Shown here piece after piece: positions 45,123 to 54,512 of a stretch of DNA of 64,000 nt. Positions within the stretch are counted from its first letter, which is position 1, and the number at the start of each line of letters is the position of its first letter. The stretch covers positions 62,001-126,000 of the forward strand of contig CAYYQN010000004.1 in the NCBI GenBank assembly GCA_964473865.1, written 5' to 3'. This DNA comes from CAIMUX01 sp964473865. GTDB lineage: Bacteria > Eisenbacteria > RBG-16-71-46 > CAIMUX01. The notes beneath the pieces are model-generated. The model searched no databases, had not been told where the DNA came from, and saw only the letters and a program-made list of their open reading frames with translations. The position numbers and the translations under genes were made by a program.

Positions 45123-46109
45123 TCACTGTCCGGGCCTTCTGATCCGGATCTTGCCGCTTTCGATATAGACCTCGGCGTCGTTCACTCCCTGTTCGTGGAG
45201 CTGACGCTGCACCTCGTCAATGACGTCCTGGTCGGTCATCTCCTCCGTGCGACGCACGCGGACCTGGCAGGTCTCGGTCTGGGGGTCGCCCGGCTCCTGC
45301 CCATCCAGAGTGATGCGGAATTCGGGACAGCAATCCTCGCCCTCGCCTTCTTGACCATCCGCCGTCTTCTGGATCTCGACCCGGAGTTGCGTCTGTCCGT
45401 CCTGCCGGCTCACTTCAACCGTCGCATCGGACATGCCGGCAGCCAGCAGCTGGTCCCGGATTTCAGCCGCGATCTCAGAGTCCGATTTGCCCTCGGTCTG
45501 GATGCGAATCTCCACGAGGTTGCCGATGGCGGCATACACGTTGCCGTGGGCCTTCTCGAAGCGTGGGCGAACTCGCGGCACCGCCGGAATGCCGCGGTCC
45601 GCGAGGCCGCGGGTGTATTCGAGCGCGAGGCGAGCAACCTCGCGCCAGGAAGCGTTGGGGATCTCCGCGATCAAGCTGGTGCCGTGGGCGGGGTCGGCTT
45701 CGACCCGGATCTTCTCGGCACCTAGTCTGGCGCGAAGTTCGGACGCGATTTCCCGGATCGCGCCCGGGGCGATCTCCGCTCCCCCGAGGCGCAGGGTCAA
45801 CTCGCTGCCGATGAGCCGATCGTAGGAGATCGGTACGAACAGCAGGGCGAGGGCTACCACCACGGTCGAGAGCGCCGCGGTCAGCCACGGCCGCAGTCTG
45901 GTCTGATGCAGGGCGTTCATGAAGAATCCTCCCGGGTGCGCGGGCCCGGTGCGGTCCCGCGCGTTGATGGTGGGTGTCAGGATGGCGGCCGACGGTGGCA
46001 GGTCCCGTGAGGTCACGACGCCCAGGGCGTCCAGGTCCTCCGCGATCGTGCGCGCCACGCGATCTCGGGTGCCATCCGTTCCGCCGACCCGGCATTCGCG
46101 TTCCGTCAT
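45123..46109 (-). CDS. single-pass membrane protein coupled to an ECF sigma factor, likely anti-sigma factor
   Basis: 328 aa; the start at 46109 overlaps the sigma stop as ATGA, with AAGGAAGGAAG upstream (an ATG at 46115 is also possible). The cytoplasmic N-terminus of about 75 residues includes helical RDRVARTIAEDLDALG; a hydrophobic helix spans about 76-96 (LTAALSTVVVALALLFVPIS); the rest, about 230 residues, lies outside and contains repeated alpha/beta units (EIASELRARLGAEKIRVEAD, EIAAEIRDQLLAAGMSDATV, DVIDEVQRQLHEQGVNDAEV). Position and topology fit an anti-sigma factor. It lacks the HxxxCxxC zinc anti-sigma motif, so the class is unusual and the role is inferred. Confidence 0.65.
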   Translation of the reverse strand: MTERECRVGGTDGTRDRVARTIAEDLDALGVVTSRDLPPSAAILTPTINARDRTGPAHPGGFFMNALHQTRLRPWLTAALSTVVVALALLFVPISYDRLIGSELTLRLGGAEIAPGAIREIASELRARLGAEKIRVEADPAHGTSLIAEIPNASWREVARLALEYTRGLADRGIPAVPRVRPRFEKAHGNVYAAIGNLVEIRIQTEGKSDSEIAAEIRDQLLAAGMSDATVEVSRQDGQTQLRVEIQKTADGQEGEGEDCCPEFRITLDGQEPGDPQTETCQVRVRRTEEMTDQDVIDEVQRQLHEQGVNDAEVYIESGKIRIRRPGQ

Positions 46110-46705
46110 GACCATCTTCCTTCCTTGAGCGGCTGCTCGCTCTCCCTCCGGAGGAGTTCCGGATAGGTCGGCCGGGCCAGGTACCGCTCGTAGTGACGGC
46201 GCAGCCGCGCTCGACCGCGTTGGAGTCGCGCCTTCACGGCCGGCACGGTCGCCGTCTGCCAGACCGCGATCTCCTCGATCGAGTAACCCTCGATCTCAAA
46301 GAGAACTACGGCCTCTCGCTGGACCGCGGGCAGCGACGCGAGCGCCCGGGACGCTCGTTCGGCCCGCCACCGCTCCTCCTCCTCCGGATTCCCCGCCGCG
46401 TCCGGCGGATCGAAACCGTCTTCCATGGCTCGCTCGAGCGACAGGAAGCGGCGCCAGGCGGCCCGGCGCGCGCGGCTTCGGTGGACGGAGAGCAGGACGG
46501 CGTAGAACCAGCCCGGAAACCGGGATTCGTCCCGGAGCGAAGGGAGCTTGGCGAAGGCGCGCAGGACCGCCTCCTGGAAGAGGTCATCCCCGTCCGGGCG
46601 CGTGCGAGCCAGCCGGCGGGCCGTGGCCCGAACCCGTTCGTGAACGGGCTCGAGCAACGCCAGAAGGCGTGCCCAGCGCTCGGTCGAGTCCTGCAAATTC
46701 GACAT
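46106..46705 (-). CDS. ECF-type RNA polymerase sigma factor
   Basis: 199 aa. Region 2 is RPDGDDLFQEAVLRAFAKLP followed by FPGWFYAVLLSVHRSRARR, and region 4 is SLPAVQREAVVLFEIEGYSIEEIAVWQTATVPAVKARLQRGRARL. There is no region 1.1 or 3, as in ECF factors. It redirects RNA polymerase to stress or envelope genes. The start at 46705 has GGGAG upstream. The stop overlaps the start of the membrane partner, an arrangement typical of sigma/anti-sigma pairs. Target promoters are not known. Confidence 0.93.
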   Translation of the reverse strand: MSNLQDSTERWARLLALLEPVHERVRATARRLARTRPDGDDLFQEAVLRAFAKLPSLRDESRFPGWFYAVLLSVHRSRARRAAWRRFLSLERAMEDGFDPPDAAGNPEEEERWRAERASRALASLPAVQREAVVLFEIEGYSIEEIAVWQTATVPAVKARLQRGRARLRRHYERYLARPTYPELLRRESEQPLKEGRWS

Positions 46706-46832
46706 CCGGTACGTCTCCCCGTGAGCCGCCCGCCGCTGGGGGCCGGCCCCGATCCGGTGGTCCTCCCACCCCTGACACCACGGGTGGGCCGAAAAGATGC
46801 AGGAATCGCCGGAGAGGTCCCGGCGAGTGAAA

Positions 46833-46862
46833 GAAGCCGCCCCCACCGGTGGGAGCGGCTTC
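46833..46862 (-). terminator. intrinsic terminator after the M12 peptidase gene
   Basis: GAAGCCGC and GCGGCTTC arms enclose a further palindromic CCCACCGGTGGG, with one mismatch; on the minus strand the hairpin is followed by TTTCACT. It lies 28 bases after the peptidase stop. Confidence 0.7.
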
Positions 46863-46889
46863 GAACTGCCGGGCCGGGCGCGCGGAACC

Positions 46890-49166
46890 TTACCGCAGGA
46901 GGGTCATGCGCCCGGTGATCGTCTCACCCAGCGCGCTCAGCTGGTACAGGTAGACGCCGGAGCTGAGCGTTCGCCCATCGGCATCCGTCCCGTTCCATGA
47001 GACTGCGTGGCTCCCGGCTTCCAGCCGACCCTGCACGAGGGTACGCACGAGGCGCCCCGCGGGATCGAAAACGCGGACCGCGACGTCGCCGGTCTGCGGG
47101 AGCTGGAAGCTGATCGTGGTCGCGGGGGTGAATGGATTCGGACGATTGGCGTGGAGCGCCAGTCCCGACGCGGCCCGCACCGGTCCCACGTCGCTGATCG
47201 GCTGGACGATGCGGAAGTTGACGTTCGAGATGTCGAAGAAGACGTTGTCGGCGGCTGCAACCTTGACCCGCGCGAGGTTGGTCGTTGTGCCCACCGCGAA
47301 GGCAACGGTCTCGGAACCGTCGTTGGGCGTCCCGCTGGCCAGCACGATCGGCCAGGTGTATCCGCCGTCGATGGAGAGGAGGATATGGACGCTGTCACAG
47401 CTGACCGGCGCGACATCCGTTCCGGCCACGTCCCAGGTGATGGTGTGATCCGCGCTGTCGGGCCAGCTGACCATGTTGTTGGGAGAGGTCACCCGGAACG
47501 GTCCGGCCGAGGAGACCGTGAAGGAGATGGCGTCGTTCGAGATGCCCACACCGCCGGCCTGGGTGTCGCGCACCGTGACCTTGAACGACAGGGTGCGGGC
47601 ATAGGTCGGAAGAAGCTCTCCGATCGTGTGCGTGTTGCTCAGCAGGTTCGAAAGCTTGGGGAACGTCCGGGTCGGCGACGCCACGGGATCGAAGGAGCGG
47701 AAGATTGGCGCGTTTCCAGACGGCGAGTCGGGATGCCCGGCGGGGCCGAGATCCGACTCCTCCCAGCAGAACGTGGGCGTCCCCGTCGCGGTGGCGGAAG
47801 CCGTGAGGGCGAAGGGCGTGTCCTTCGGAATCGCGAATCCCCCGGTGCCGGCCTCGGCCACCGGCTCGATCGCGCCCGTGCCCGTCGTGACCGGGCAGCC
47901 GTTGCCCAGTCCCACGGTGGAGTAGGTGATGATCTCGGCGATGCTCTTCCAGTGGAAGTAGTCGTCGCTGTGGGCCTGCAGGTTCTGCGGATAGCAGATT
48001 CCGGCATAGGCCATGATCGTGGATCCGCTGCCCGGCTCGTAGGCGCACGAAGCCACGCGGTTGCCGCCCGCGCAGGAACCCGCGTCTCCGTTGAAGGTGT
48101 GGTTGGCGCCGTACTGGTGGCCCATCTCGTGGGCGACATAGTCGATGTCGAACGCGTCACCCTGCGGGTTCGGCGATCCGGTCACCCCGCGCGCCTTCAA
48201 CCCGGTCCGGCACACGACGCCGAGTCCGGCGATGCCGCCACCGCCGGTGGAGAAGACATGCCCGATGTCGTAGTTGGCGTTGCCGATGACGGAGTCGATC
48301 GTGGACTGGTTCTGGCCAAGCATGGCCGCGCCGTCATTGTTGGAATAGGGGTCGGTGGCCGCGTTGGTGTACATCAGGAGGTCGTTGTTGGCGATGAGAA
48401 CCATCCGGATCGAGAGTTCCTTCTCATACACACCGTCCACGCGGTTCATGGTGATCACGACCGCGGCCAGGGCCCGGGCCACCGTGCCGCCGAAGACGGC
48501 CGCATACTCGCCGGTGCAGGCCACCGCCGCGCGATAGGTGCGCAGTTCCGTGCCCGAGCGCTTGGCTGCCCCGTGGGACATCTGGTCGATTTCCTCTCCC
48601 ATGTGGTCGTCGTCCACCACGCTGCAGAGGACGTGTTTGTCCGACCGGAAGTCCCGCTTGTAGTAGCTGATGTAGTGCCGGTCATCGTCCCGCTGGAACG
48701 GATCGATGTAGATCTGGCCGCTGGAGGAAAAGACCTGGGCATGGAAGCCGCTCGGGACGAGGTCGAAGCGCCCGATCGCGGACGGATCGTCGAGACCGTA
48801 GCCGGCATAGGTCCGGATCTCCGGGTAGCGCGCCCCGAGCTCCGGGGCCATGATCGGAGACTCGACGATGGCGAACCGGCCGAAGCCGCCTTCCGGCAGT
48901 GGGATTTCGATTACGATGCGATCGCCTGCGGCCCGGGTCCCTTCCAGAGGGGCGAGAGCCAACTGCGACTCGATTGCCGCTCGATCCAGGGTCAGGGCGC
49001 GGTACTGCTCCGGGATGATCACGCGGTCCCCGGCCGGCGCAATCGCGCTCGGAGAAATGTCGGACCAGAGCGATCCCGCCGCGGGCTGAGCCATCGCGAC
49101 TCCCGTGCCAAGACCCAGGGTCAGGATCACGGCGCCTAGAATCGCCAACATCGGCCGGTAGGACAT
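46890..49166 (-). CDS. secreted reprolysin-like M12 metallopeptidase with FlgD-like tail
   Basis: 758 aa; the start at 49166 follows GGAGGAGGG and a signal peptide ILGAVILTLGLGTGVAMAQ. A propeptide-like region runs to about 215. The zinc motif is HEMGHQYGANH, with H346, H350 and H356 as ligands and E347 as catalyst, and the Met-turn is TIMAYAG, defining a metzincin of the M12B type. Ig-like modules follow (TWDVAGTDVAPVSCDSVHI), then the FlgD-like domain (RPNPFTPATTISFQLP ... SGVYLYQLSALG). It is probably exported and cell attached. It has a clear promoter upstream and terminator downstream, so it is a single transcription unit. Confidence 0.92.
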   Translation of the reverse strand: MSYRPMLAILGAVILTLGLGTGVAMAQPAAGSLWSDISPSAIAPAGDRVIIPEQYRALTLDRAAIESQLALAPLEGTRAAGDRIVIEIPLPEGGFGRFAIVESPIMAPELGARYPEIRTYAGYGLDDPSAIGRFDLVPSGFHAQVFSSSGQIYIDPFQRDDDRHYISYYKRDFRSDKHVLCSVVDDDHMGEEIDQMSHGAAKRSGTELRTYRAAVACTGEYAAVFGGTVARALAAVVITMNRVDGVYEKELSIRMVLIANNDLLMYTNAATDPYSNNDGAAMLGQNQSTIDSVIGNANYDIGHVFSTGGGGIAGLGVVCRTGLKARGVTGSPNPQGDAFDIDYVAHEMGHQYGANHTFNGDAGSCAGGNRVASCAYEPGSGSTIMAYAGICYPQNLQAHSDDYFHWKSIAEIITYSTVGLGNGCPVTTGTGAIEPVAEAGTGGFAIPKDTPFALTASATATGTPTFCWEESDLGPAGHPDSPSGNAPIFRSFDPVASPTRTFPKLSNLLSNTHTIGELLPTYARTLSFKVTVRDTQAGGVGISNDAISFTVSSAGPFRVTSPNNMVSWPDSADHTITWDVAGTDVAPVSCDSVHILLSIDGGYTWPIVLASGTPNDGSETVAFAVGTTTNLARVKVAAADNVFFDISNVNFRIVQPISDVGPVRAASGLALHANRPNPFTPATTISFQLPQTGDVAVRVFDPAGRLVRTLVQGRLEAGSHAVSWNGTDADGRTLSSGVYLYQLSALGETITGRMTLLR

Positions 49167-49250
49167 AAGGAAAACCCTCCTCCTGCATCGAGTGCAGCGG
49201 TTGGTCGAAAGCGGATCAGGGTGCCTCCGCAGAGTGTCATCTAATACGCA

Positions 49251-49279
49251 ATTATTGCAGAGAGATGGACCGATGGCAA
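49251..49279 (-). promoter_or_regulatory. sigma70-type promoter of the M12 peptidase
   Basis: Read on the minus strand: TTGCCA at 49279-49274, a 17-base spacer, then AATAAT at 49256-49251; both boxes match 5 of 6. The leader would be about 78 bases. Confidence 0.75.
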
Positions 49280-49384
49280 GCGTCCCGTGGGGGAACGGCC
49301 CGATCGACATCGCGGGTTAGCCGGATCCGGTCAAACCCGCCGGTCGGCAGTACCCGAATGGGGGCCTTGACCTGACGCCCCCGA

Positions 49385-50599
49385 TCAGTCGGCTCCCGGG
49401 GCTCCACCGGTCTCCTGATCCAGCAGCGATCTGAGGGACTCAACCAGTTTCACGAACTGCTGTTCGTAATTGTAGGCCTGGGCGGACACCCGGACCCACC
49501 GCCGCGTCCAGGTCGGCCACAGAATGATCGGCACCTCGATCCGGCAGCGTTCGAAGAGGCGGAGCTGGAGTCGATCGACCAGGAGGACCGGGTCGAGCGA
49601 GCCAGGCGGGGCCTCGGGAAGCGGGAGGGTGACCATGGCTCCGACCATCGACTCGGGACATTGGACCGGCACCCCCAGTCCTCGCCGTAGAATCTCGCCG
49701 GCCCGGATGGCCAGATCTCGATTCGCGGCCAGGTGAGCCAGCCAGCCGCCCGGTCGCAGTCGACTCAGAAACCGGATCGCCTCGGGCACACACAGGAACG
49801 GAGTTGGATCGCCGGTCCCGGTCCAATCGAACTCCTGGCGGAAGCGAGTGCGATCGGTGCGCGGCGAATTCGCGCCATGGCTGATGACCAGCGGACGGAT
49901 CCGGGAGCGATAGTCTTTCCGCACCCAGAGGAACCCGGCTCCCTTGGGCGCACAGAGCCATTTGTGGCAGTTGCCGGTGTAGAACTCCGCGCCCAGCCCG
50001 TCGAGGTGAAGCGGGATCATCCCCGGAGCGTGCGCACCATCGACCAGCACGGCGACTCCGCGCTGTTGCAGCTCGCGCACGATCCGCTCCGCGGGCAGCA
50101 CCAGCGCCGTAGCGCTCGTGATGTGATCCACCAGCGCGAGCCGGGTGTGCGGGGTCACACGCGAGAGGATCGCGTCGACCGGCTCGTGCGGCGCCCGCAC
50201 GGGGAACGGCAGGGAGGCCACTACGACTCTGGCCCCGGTGCGTGCCGCGGTCTCGTTCAGCGCGTTGCGGCAGGCGTTGTACTCATGGTCGGTGACGAGC
50301 AGCTCATCTCCGGCTCCGAGCGGAAACGATCGCAGGACGGTGTTCACCCCCGTGGTGGCGTTGGTGACCGCGACCAGTCCCTCCGGGTCGGCGCCCAGAA
50401 ACGCCGCCAGCTCGTGGCGGGCGCGATCCAGCCGCGTTTCGCCCTGGCGATGGAGGAAGAGCACCGGTTGGGACTCCATCGCGCGCCGTAGACGATCCTG
50501 GGCCTCGAGCACCGGAATCGGGCACGCGCCGAACGAGCCGTGGTTCAGGAAGGCCACGTCCGGGTCGAGACCCCAGAAACGCGCCAGGTCATTCTCCAT
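49385..50599 (-). CDS. class V aminotransferase-fold PLP enzyme (isopenicillin N epimerase-like)
   Basis: 404 aa. It begins FWGLDPDVAFLNHGSFGACP, has TNATTGVNTVLRSF for the phosphate loop, VDGAHAPGMIPLHL with the PLP-contacting Asp and His, and YTGNCHKWLCAPKG with the Schiff-base Lys. The family includes isopenicillin-N epimerase, cysteine desulfurase-like and selenocysteine lyase-like enzymes. The substrate is not clear; no sulfur or beta-lactam genes adjoin. The start follows GGAGGG. It is the last of three minus-strand genes, 108 bases after the copper ATPase. Confidence 0.85.
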   Translation of the reverse strand: MENDLARFWGLDPDVAFLNHGSFGACPIPVLEAQDRLRRAMESQPVLFLHRQGETRLDRARHELAAFLGADPEGLVAVTNATTGVNTVLRSFPLGAGDELLVTDHEYNACRNALNETAARTGARVVVASLPFPVRAPHEPVDAILSRVTPHTRLALVDHITSATALVLPAERIVRELQQRGVAVLVDGAHAPGMIPLHLDGLGAEFYTGNCHKWLCAPKGAGFLWVRKDYRSRIRPLVISHGANSPRTDRTRFRQEFDWTGTGDPTPFLCVPEAIRFLSRLRPGGWLAHLAANRDLAIRAGEILRRGLGVPVQCPESMVGAMVTLPLPEAPPGSLDPVLLVDRLQLRLFERCRIEVPIILWPTWTRRWVRVSAQAYNYEQQFVKLVESLRSLLDQETGGAPGAD

Positions 50600-50707
50600 C
50601 CCGTCCCTCCATCGTGGCGGGCCCCCTCTCGACCCTCAGTCCCGCGGCGAGGCGGGCCGCAAGGTGAGCTCCGGACGCACCGAAGGTCTCGTCCGCGGAG
50701 ACCGCTC

Positions 50708-53227
50708 TCAGATCCTGGCCCGCCGTAGCCGGAGCGAGTTGCTCACCACCGTGACCGAACTCAAGGCCATGGCCGCCGAGGCGACGACCGGATTCAGGAG
50801 CAGGTGCCAGACCGGGTAGAGGGCACCCGCGGCGACCGGAATCCCCACCGTGTTGAAGATGAATGCCCAGAAGAGGTTCTGCCGGATGGTGCGCATGACC
50901 GCTCGTCCCAGGCGAAGCGTGCGCGCGACCCCGGAAAGATCCCCGCGCATCAGTGTGACTTCGGCTGCTTCCATCGCTACGTCCGTGCCGGTCCCCAGCG
51001 CGATCCCGAGGTCGGCCTCGGCCAGCGCGGGCGCGTCGTTGAGCCCGTCGCCGACCATCGCCACGGCTCGGCCGCCGGCCCGCAGGTCTCGGATCGCCGC
51101 GGCCTTGTCGGCGGGGAGGAGGTCGGCGAGGACGCGATCGATCCCGGCCTGGCGGGCGATTGATTCGGCAGTGCGCCTTCGGTCTCCGGTCAGCATGACG
51201 ACCTCGCAACCGAGCGCCCGCAGTTCCGCGACCGCCTCGCGAGCGCCGGGCTTCAGGCGGTCGGCCACGGCGATGAGGCCCATCGGGCGGCCATCGATGG
51301 CGACCAGGACGGGGGTCCTCCCGGCTTCCTGCAGCGTCTCGAGGCGGCGGGAGAGAGTGAGCCGTTCGTCGAGCTCGGAACCGGGCGGGATGCCAGCGAC
51401 ACTCGCATGGGGAGCAGGCGCTGCGAGCCGGGGAGCTGGACCGGGCGTCCCCGGGCCGGAGGCCTCGATCCGGATTCCGGCGAGATCGATTCCCCGATCC
51501 TCCAGGAAGCGCTCGTTGCCGAGCAGGACCGTCTGCTCGATCCCCGGAGGATTCTCGACCCGGGCCACGATCCCGCCACCCGGGAACGCTTCGAACTGGC
51601 TCGCGGTCGGAACGTCGAGACCGCGGGCGAGGGCCGCCCCCACGATCGAAGCTCCCAGGGGGTGCTCGCTGCCGCGTTCGGCCGCGGCCGCCAGGCCCAG
51701 GAGTCGGTCGGGCGTGAGTCTCGTCTTCCGGCGCGCAGAGGAGGCCGCCTCCGGGGTGTCGGATCTCTCCGCGGCCCCGTCGAATTGCGCCGCCGCGGGT
51801 CCGGGTCCGTCCATTGTGCGGGCCGGCGCGCGGGTGACTTCCCAGGCGTCGGCCACGACGTCCACGTCCGTGACTTCCGGTTTGCCGATCGTCAGGGTCC
51901 CGGTCTTGTCGAACACCACCACTTGGATCCGCTGCGCAAGCTCCAGGCCGGCAGCGCTGCGAACGAGGATTCCCGCCTCGGCGCCGCGACCCGAGCCGAC
52001 CATGATGGCGGTCGGAGTGGCGAGGCCCAGGGCGCACGGACAGGCGATGATCAGAACCGCCACGGAGCTCACCAGCGCCTGGGCCGGAGCGTGGGCGATG
52101 AAGAGCCAGAGGAAGAACGTGAGCACGGCCACGCCGAGAACGATGGGGACGAAGACCGCCGCGATCCGGTCGGCCAGCCGTTGCACCGGCGCTTTCGAGC
52201 CTTGGGCGGACTGCACCAGGCGGATGATCTGGGCGAGCACGGTGTCGGAACCGACCCGCGTGGCCCGGAATCGGAGGGAGCCGTTCCTGTTGAGTGTAGC
52301 GCCGGTGACGGAGTCGCCCGGCCTCTTCTCCACTGGCATCGGCTCGCCCGTCAGCATCGATTCGTCGACGGTTGATCGACCCGCGATGACCTCCCCATCG
52401 ACCGGGATTCTCTCGCCGGGGCGAACGACCACCACCTCACCGAGGCGCACCTCCCGGGTGGGGATCTCGGCTTCCGCCTCGAAACGGATCACGCGGGTGG
52501 TGCGCGGTTGCAGGCCGATGAGGGTGCGGATCGATTCGCCCGTCCGGGCGCGGGCGCGCGCCTCCAGCCATCGACCCAGCAGGACCAGCGCGATGATGAC
52601 CGCCGAGGTCTCGAAGTAGACCGCGGGGTGGCCCTTTCCGGTCCCGTGCAGGGCGCTGGATCCCGCGTATTCGGCCGGAAAGAGACCCGGCCAGAAGGTG
52701 GCGGTCGTGCTCTGCAGGAACGCGGCTGTCGTGCCCAGAGCGACCAGGGTGTTCATGTCCGCCGTCCGGGCCCGCAGGGCCGACCAGGCGCCCCGGTAGA
52801 AGTCGGCCCCGGACCAGAGCTGCACCGGCAACGCGAGGGCGAAGAGAAGTCGGGGGTCGGCCAGGAATCGCGGGAGAAGGGATAGCCACTGCTGATGGCC
52901 GCCCAGGAACACGATTCCGCCCAGGATCGCGGCGAAGAGAAAACGGCGGAACGTGCGCGCACTCACCGAGCGGCGAAGGATGCGCTCCTCTTCCTCGGCC
53001 TCGGCGTTGTCGGTGGCGATCGGAACGACCTCGTAGCCGGCCTTGCGGATCGCCGCCTCGATTGTCTCCACCCCGGCGAGGGCCGGGTCGTACTCCACGG
53101 TGGCTCGTTCCGTGGCCAGGTTCACGGTGGCGGTAGCGACCCCCGGCACCCGGAGGAGCCCTCGTTCCACGCGCGCCACGCAGGCCGCGCAGTGCATGCC
53201 ACCGACGCGGACTTCCGTCCGGGGCAT
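50708..53227 (-). CDS. copA: copper-type heavy-metal translocating P-type ATPase
   Basis: 839 aa from ATG at 53227; a GTG at 53239 is also possible. One heavy-metal-associated domain with GGMHCAACV is at the N-terminus. The transmembrane metal site is CPC in IIACPCALGLATP. The P-domain has VFDKTGTLT, the N-domain GSEHPLGASIV, and the hinge VGDGLNDAPALAEAD. Eight membrane helices are expected in the inner membrane, exporting Cu(I) or a similar ion. An Ala/Arg-rich insert of about 40 residues lies in the ATP-binding domain near residue 475. No copper chaperone or regulator is adjacent. The start lies 6 bases after the KAS III stop, so the two are probably co-transcribed. Confidence 0.92.
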   Translation of the reverse strand: MPRTEVRVGGMHCAACVARVERGLLRVPGVATATVNLATERATVEYDPALAGVETIEAAIRKAGYEVVPIATDNAEAEEEERILRRSVSARTFRRFLFAAILGGIVFLGGHQQWLSLLPRFLADPRLLFALALPVQLWSGADFYRGAWSALRARTADMNTLVALGTTAAFLQSTTATFWPGLFPAEYAGSSALHGTGKGHPAVYFETSAVIIALVLLGRWLEARARARTGESIRTLIGLQPRTTRVIRFEAEAEIPTREVRLGEVVVVRPGERIPVDGEVIAGRSTVDESMLTGEPMPVEKRPGDSVTGATLNRNGSLRFRATRVGSDTVLAQIIRLVQSAQGSKAPVQRLADRIAAVFVPIVLGVAVLTFFLWLFIAHAPAQALVSSVAVLIIACPCALGLATPTAIMVGSGRGAEAGILVRSAAGLELAQRIQVVVFDKTGTLTIGKPEVTDVDVVADAWEVTRAPARTMDGPGPAAAQFDGAAERSDTPEAASSARRKTRLTPDRLLGLAAAAERGSEHPLGASIVGAALARGLDVPTASQFEAFPGGGIVARVENPPGIEQTVLLGNERFLEDRGIDLAGIRIEASGPGTPGPAPRLAAPAPHASVAGIPPGSELDERLTLSRRLETLQEAGRTPVLVAIDGRPMGLIAVADRLKPGAREAVAELRALGCEVVMLTGDRRRTAESIARQAGIDRVLADLLPADKAAAIRDLRAGGRAVAMVGDGLNDAPALAEADLGIALGTGTDVAMEAAEVTLMRGDLSGVARTLRLGRAVMRTIRQNLFWAFIFNTVGIPVAAGALYPVWHLLLNPVVASAAMALSSVTVVSNSLRLRRARI

Positions 53228-53232
53228 CCCCG

Positions 53233-54225
53233 CTACCACCTCACCGCGGATGCGCCCCAGGTGAACCCTGATCCGAACGCGACCAGGACCAGCAGGTGTC
53301 CGGGCTGTACTCTCCCTCCCTGAAGCGCCTCGCTGAGGGCGATCGGGATGGATGCCGCGGTCGTGTTGCCGTAACGCTGCACGTTCTGCACGAGACGGGC
53401 CGGGGGAATTCCGAGCCGCTCTCCCACCGCGTCGGAGATCCGCTTGTTGGCCTGATGGGGCACGATCAGATCAACTTCGTCACGGGTCGCTCCCACCCGC
53501 TCCAGGACCTCATCGACCGCCTCCACGAACCGGCGGGTGGCGTGACGGAACACCTCGCGCCCGTTCATCTGCGGGAAGTGTCTTCCTTGGGCGACCAGCT
53601 CCGGCGTCCGGGTGGTGGGGACCAGGCAGGTCGGGACCTCCATCCACAACTCCTTCGCGTGGCTCCCGTCAGAGTGGAGGATGGTGTCGATCACGCCGGG
53701 TCCGTCATCAGGTCCGGGGACCAGGACGGCCGCCCCGGCGCCGTCGCCGAAGATCACCGCCATATCCCGCCCGCGCGAGGTGAGGTCGAGTCCCATCGAC
53801 TGGGTCTCGGCGCCGACCAGCAGGATGCGCTTGTAGGTTCCCAGGCGGATGAAAGCGTCGGCCACCGCCAGTCCGTAGATGAACCCGGTGCACTGCGTCC
53901 GCACGTCGAGCGCCGGGATCGTGCCGCAGCCCAGCCTCTCCTGAAGGAGGACGCCGCAACCGGGGAACATGTAATCGGGGGAGAGGGTGGCGAAGATGAT
54001 GAAATCGAGGTCGGCCGCCGTGACCCCGGCCATCTTCATGGCGGCCCGAGCCGCCTGCTCTCCCATTTCCGAGGTGCCCTGACCCTCGCGGGCGAACCTT
54101 CGTTCGCTAATGCCCGTCCGCTCGACAATCCAGGAGTCGCTCGTGTCCATCAGCGCCGCCAGATCGTGGTTGGTCACCACCCGTTCCGGCACAAAGTGCC
54201 CGACCCCTGCGAACCTTGCCCGCAT
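53233..54225 (-). CDS. 3-oxoacyl-ACP synthase III family protein (KAS III)
   Basis: 330 aa, started at 54225 after GGAGG. The catalytic Cys is in ALDVRTQCTGFIYGL, His in LIVPHQANKRI and Asn in RYGNTTAASIPIALSE, the KAS III triad. Classical FabH condenses acetyl-CoA with malonyl-ACP to begin fatty acid synthesis. The QCTGF context, in place of ACSGF, is that of a FabH-like group that may act on other acyl chains. No other fatty acid gene is nearby; the next gene is a copper ATPase, an unexpected partner. The 287-base gap upstream separates it from the divergent peptidase. Confidence 0.9.
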   Translation of the reverse strand: MRARFAGVGHFVPERVVTNHDLAALMDTSDSWIVERTGISERRFAREGQGTSEMGEQAARAAMKMAGVTAADLDFIIFATLSPDYMFPGCGVLLQERLGCGTIPALDVRTQCTGFIYGLAVADAFIRLGTYKRILLVGAETQSMGLDLTSRGRDMAVIFGDGAGAAVLVPGPDDGPGVIDTILHSDGSHAKELWMEVPTCLVPTTRTPELVAQGRHFPQMNGREVFRHATRRFVEAVDEVLERVGATRDEVDLIVPHQANKRISDAVGERLGIPPARLVQNVQRYGNTTAASIPIALSEALQGGRVQPGHLLVLVAFGSGFTWGASAVRW

Positions 54226-54375
54226 GACACCCTCCATCCCGCCTGGCCGTTCTCCTCGTACAGAAACGATAGCGTAGCGCAGGCGGCGGATGCGGGGAAG
54301 TCCCGCGGGTGGGGACGTGCGGCCGGGATCGAAGCCGCCATTCGGTAAGGAGGATCGAGAAGTCGATTGTGACCC

Positions 54376-54404
54376 TTGCGTTTCCGCAATCCTTGGCCTA
54401 TGAT
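54376..54404 (+). promoter_or_regulatory. sigma70-type promoter of the second glu-zincin peptidase
   Basis: TTGCGT at 54376-54381, a 17-base spacer and TATGAT at 54399-54404. The -10 matches 5 of 6. It gives a leader of about 100 bases. Confidence 0.72.
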
Positions 54405-54512
54405 TAGGATGCTTATCTCCGGGGCCGGTGGAGGGGAATCGCGTCGCTTTCCCTTTGGCCGTATGGGCCGGCTCCGTTTCCCGAACTGCATCGGAAAGGA
54501 GATCTGGCCACC

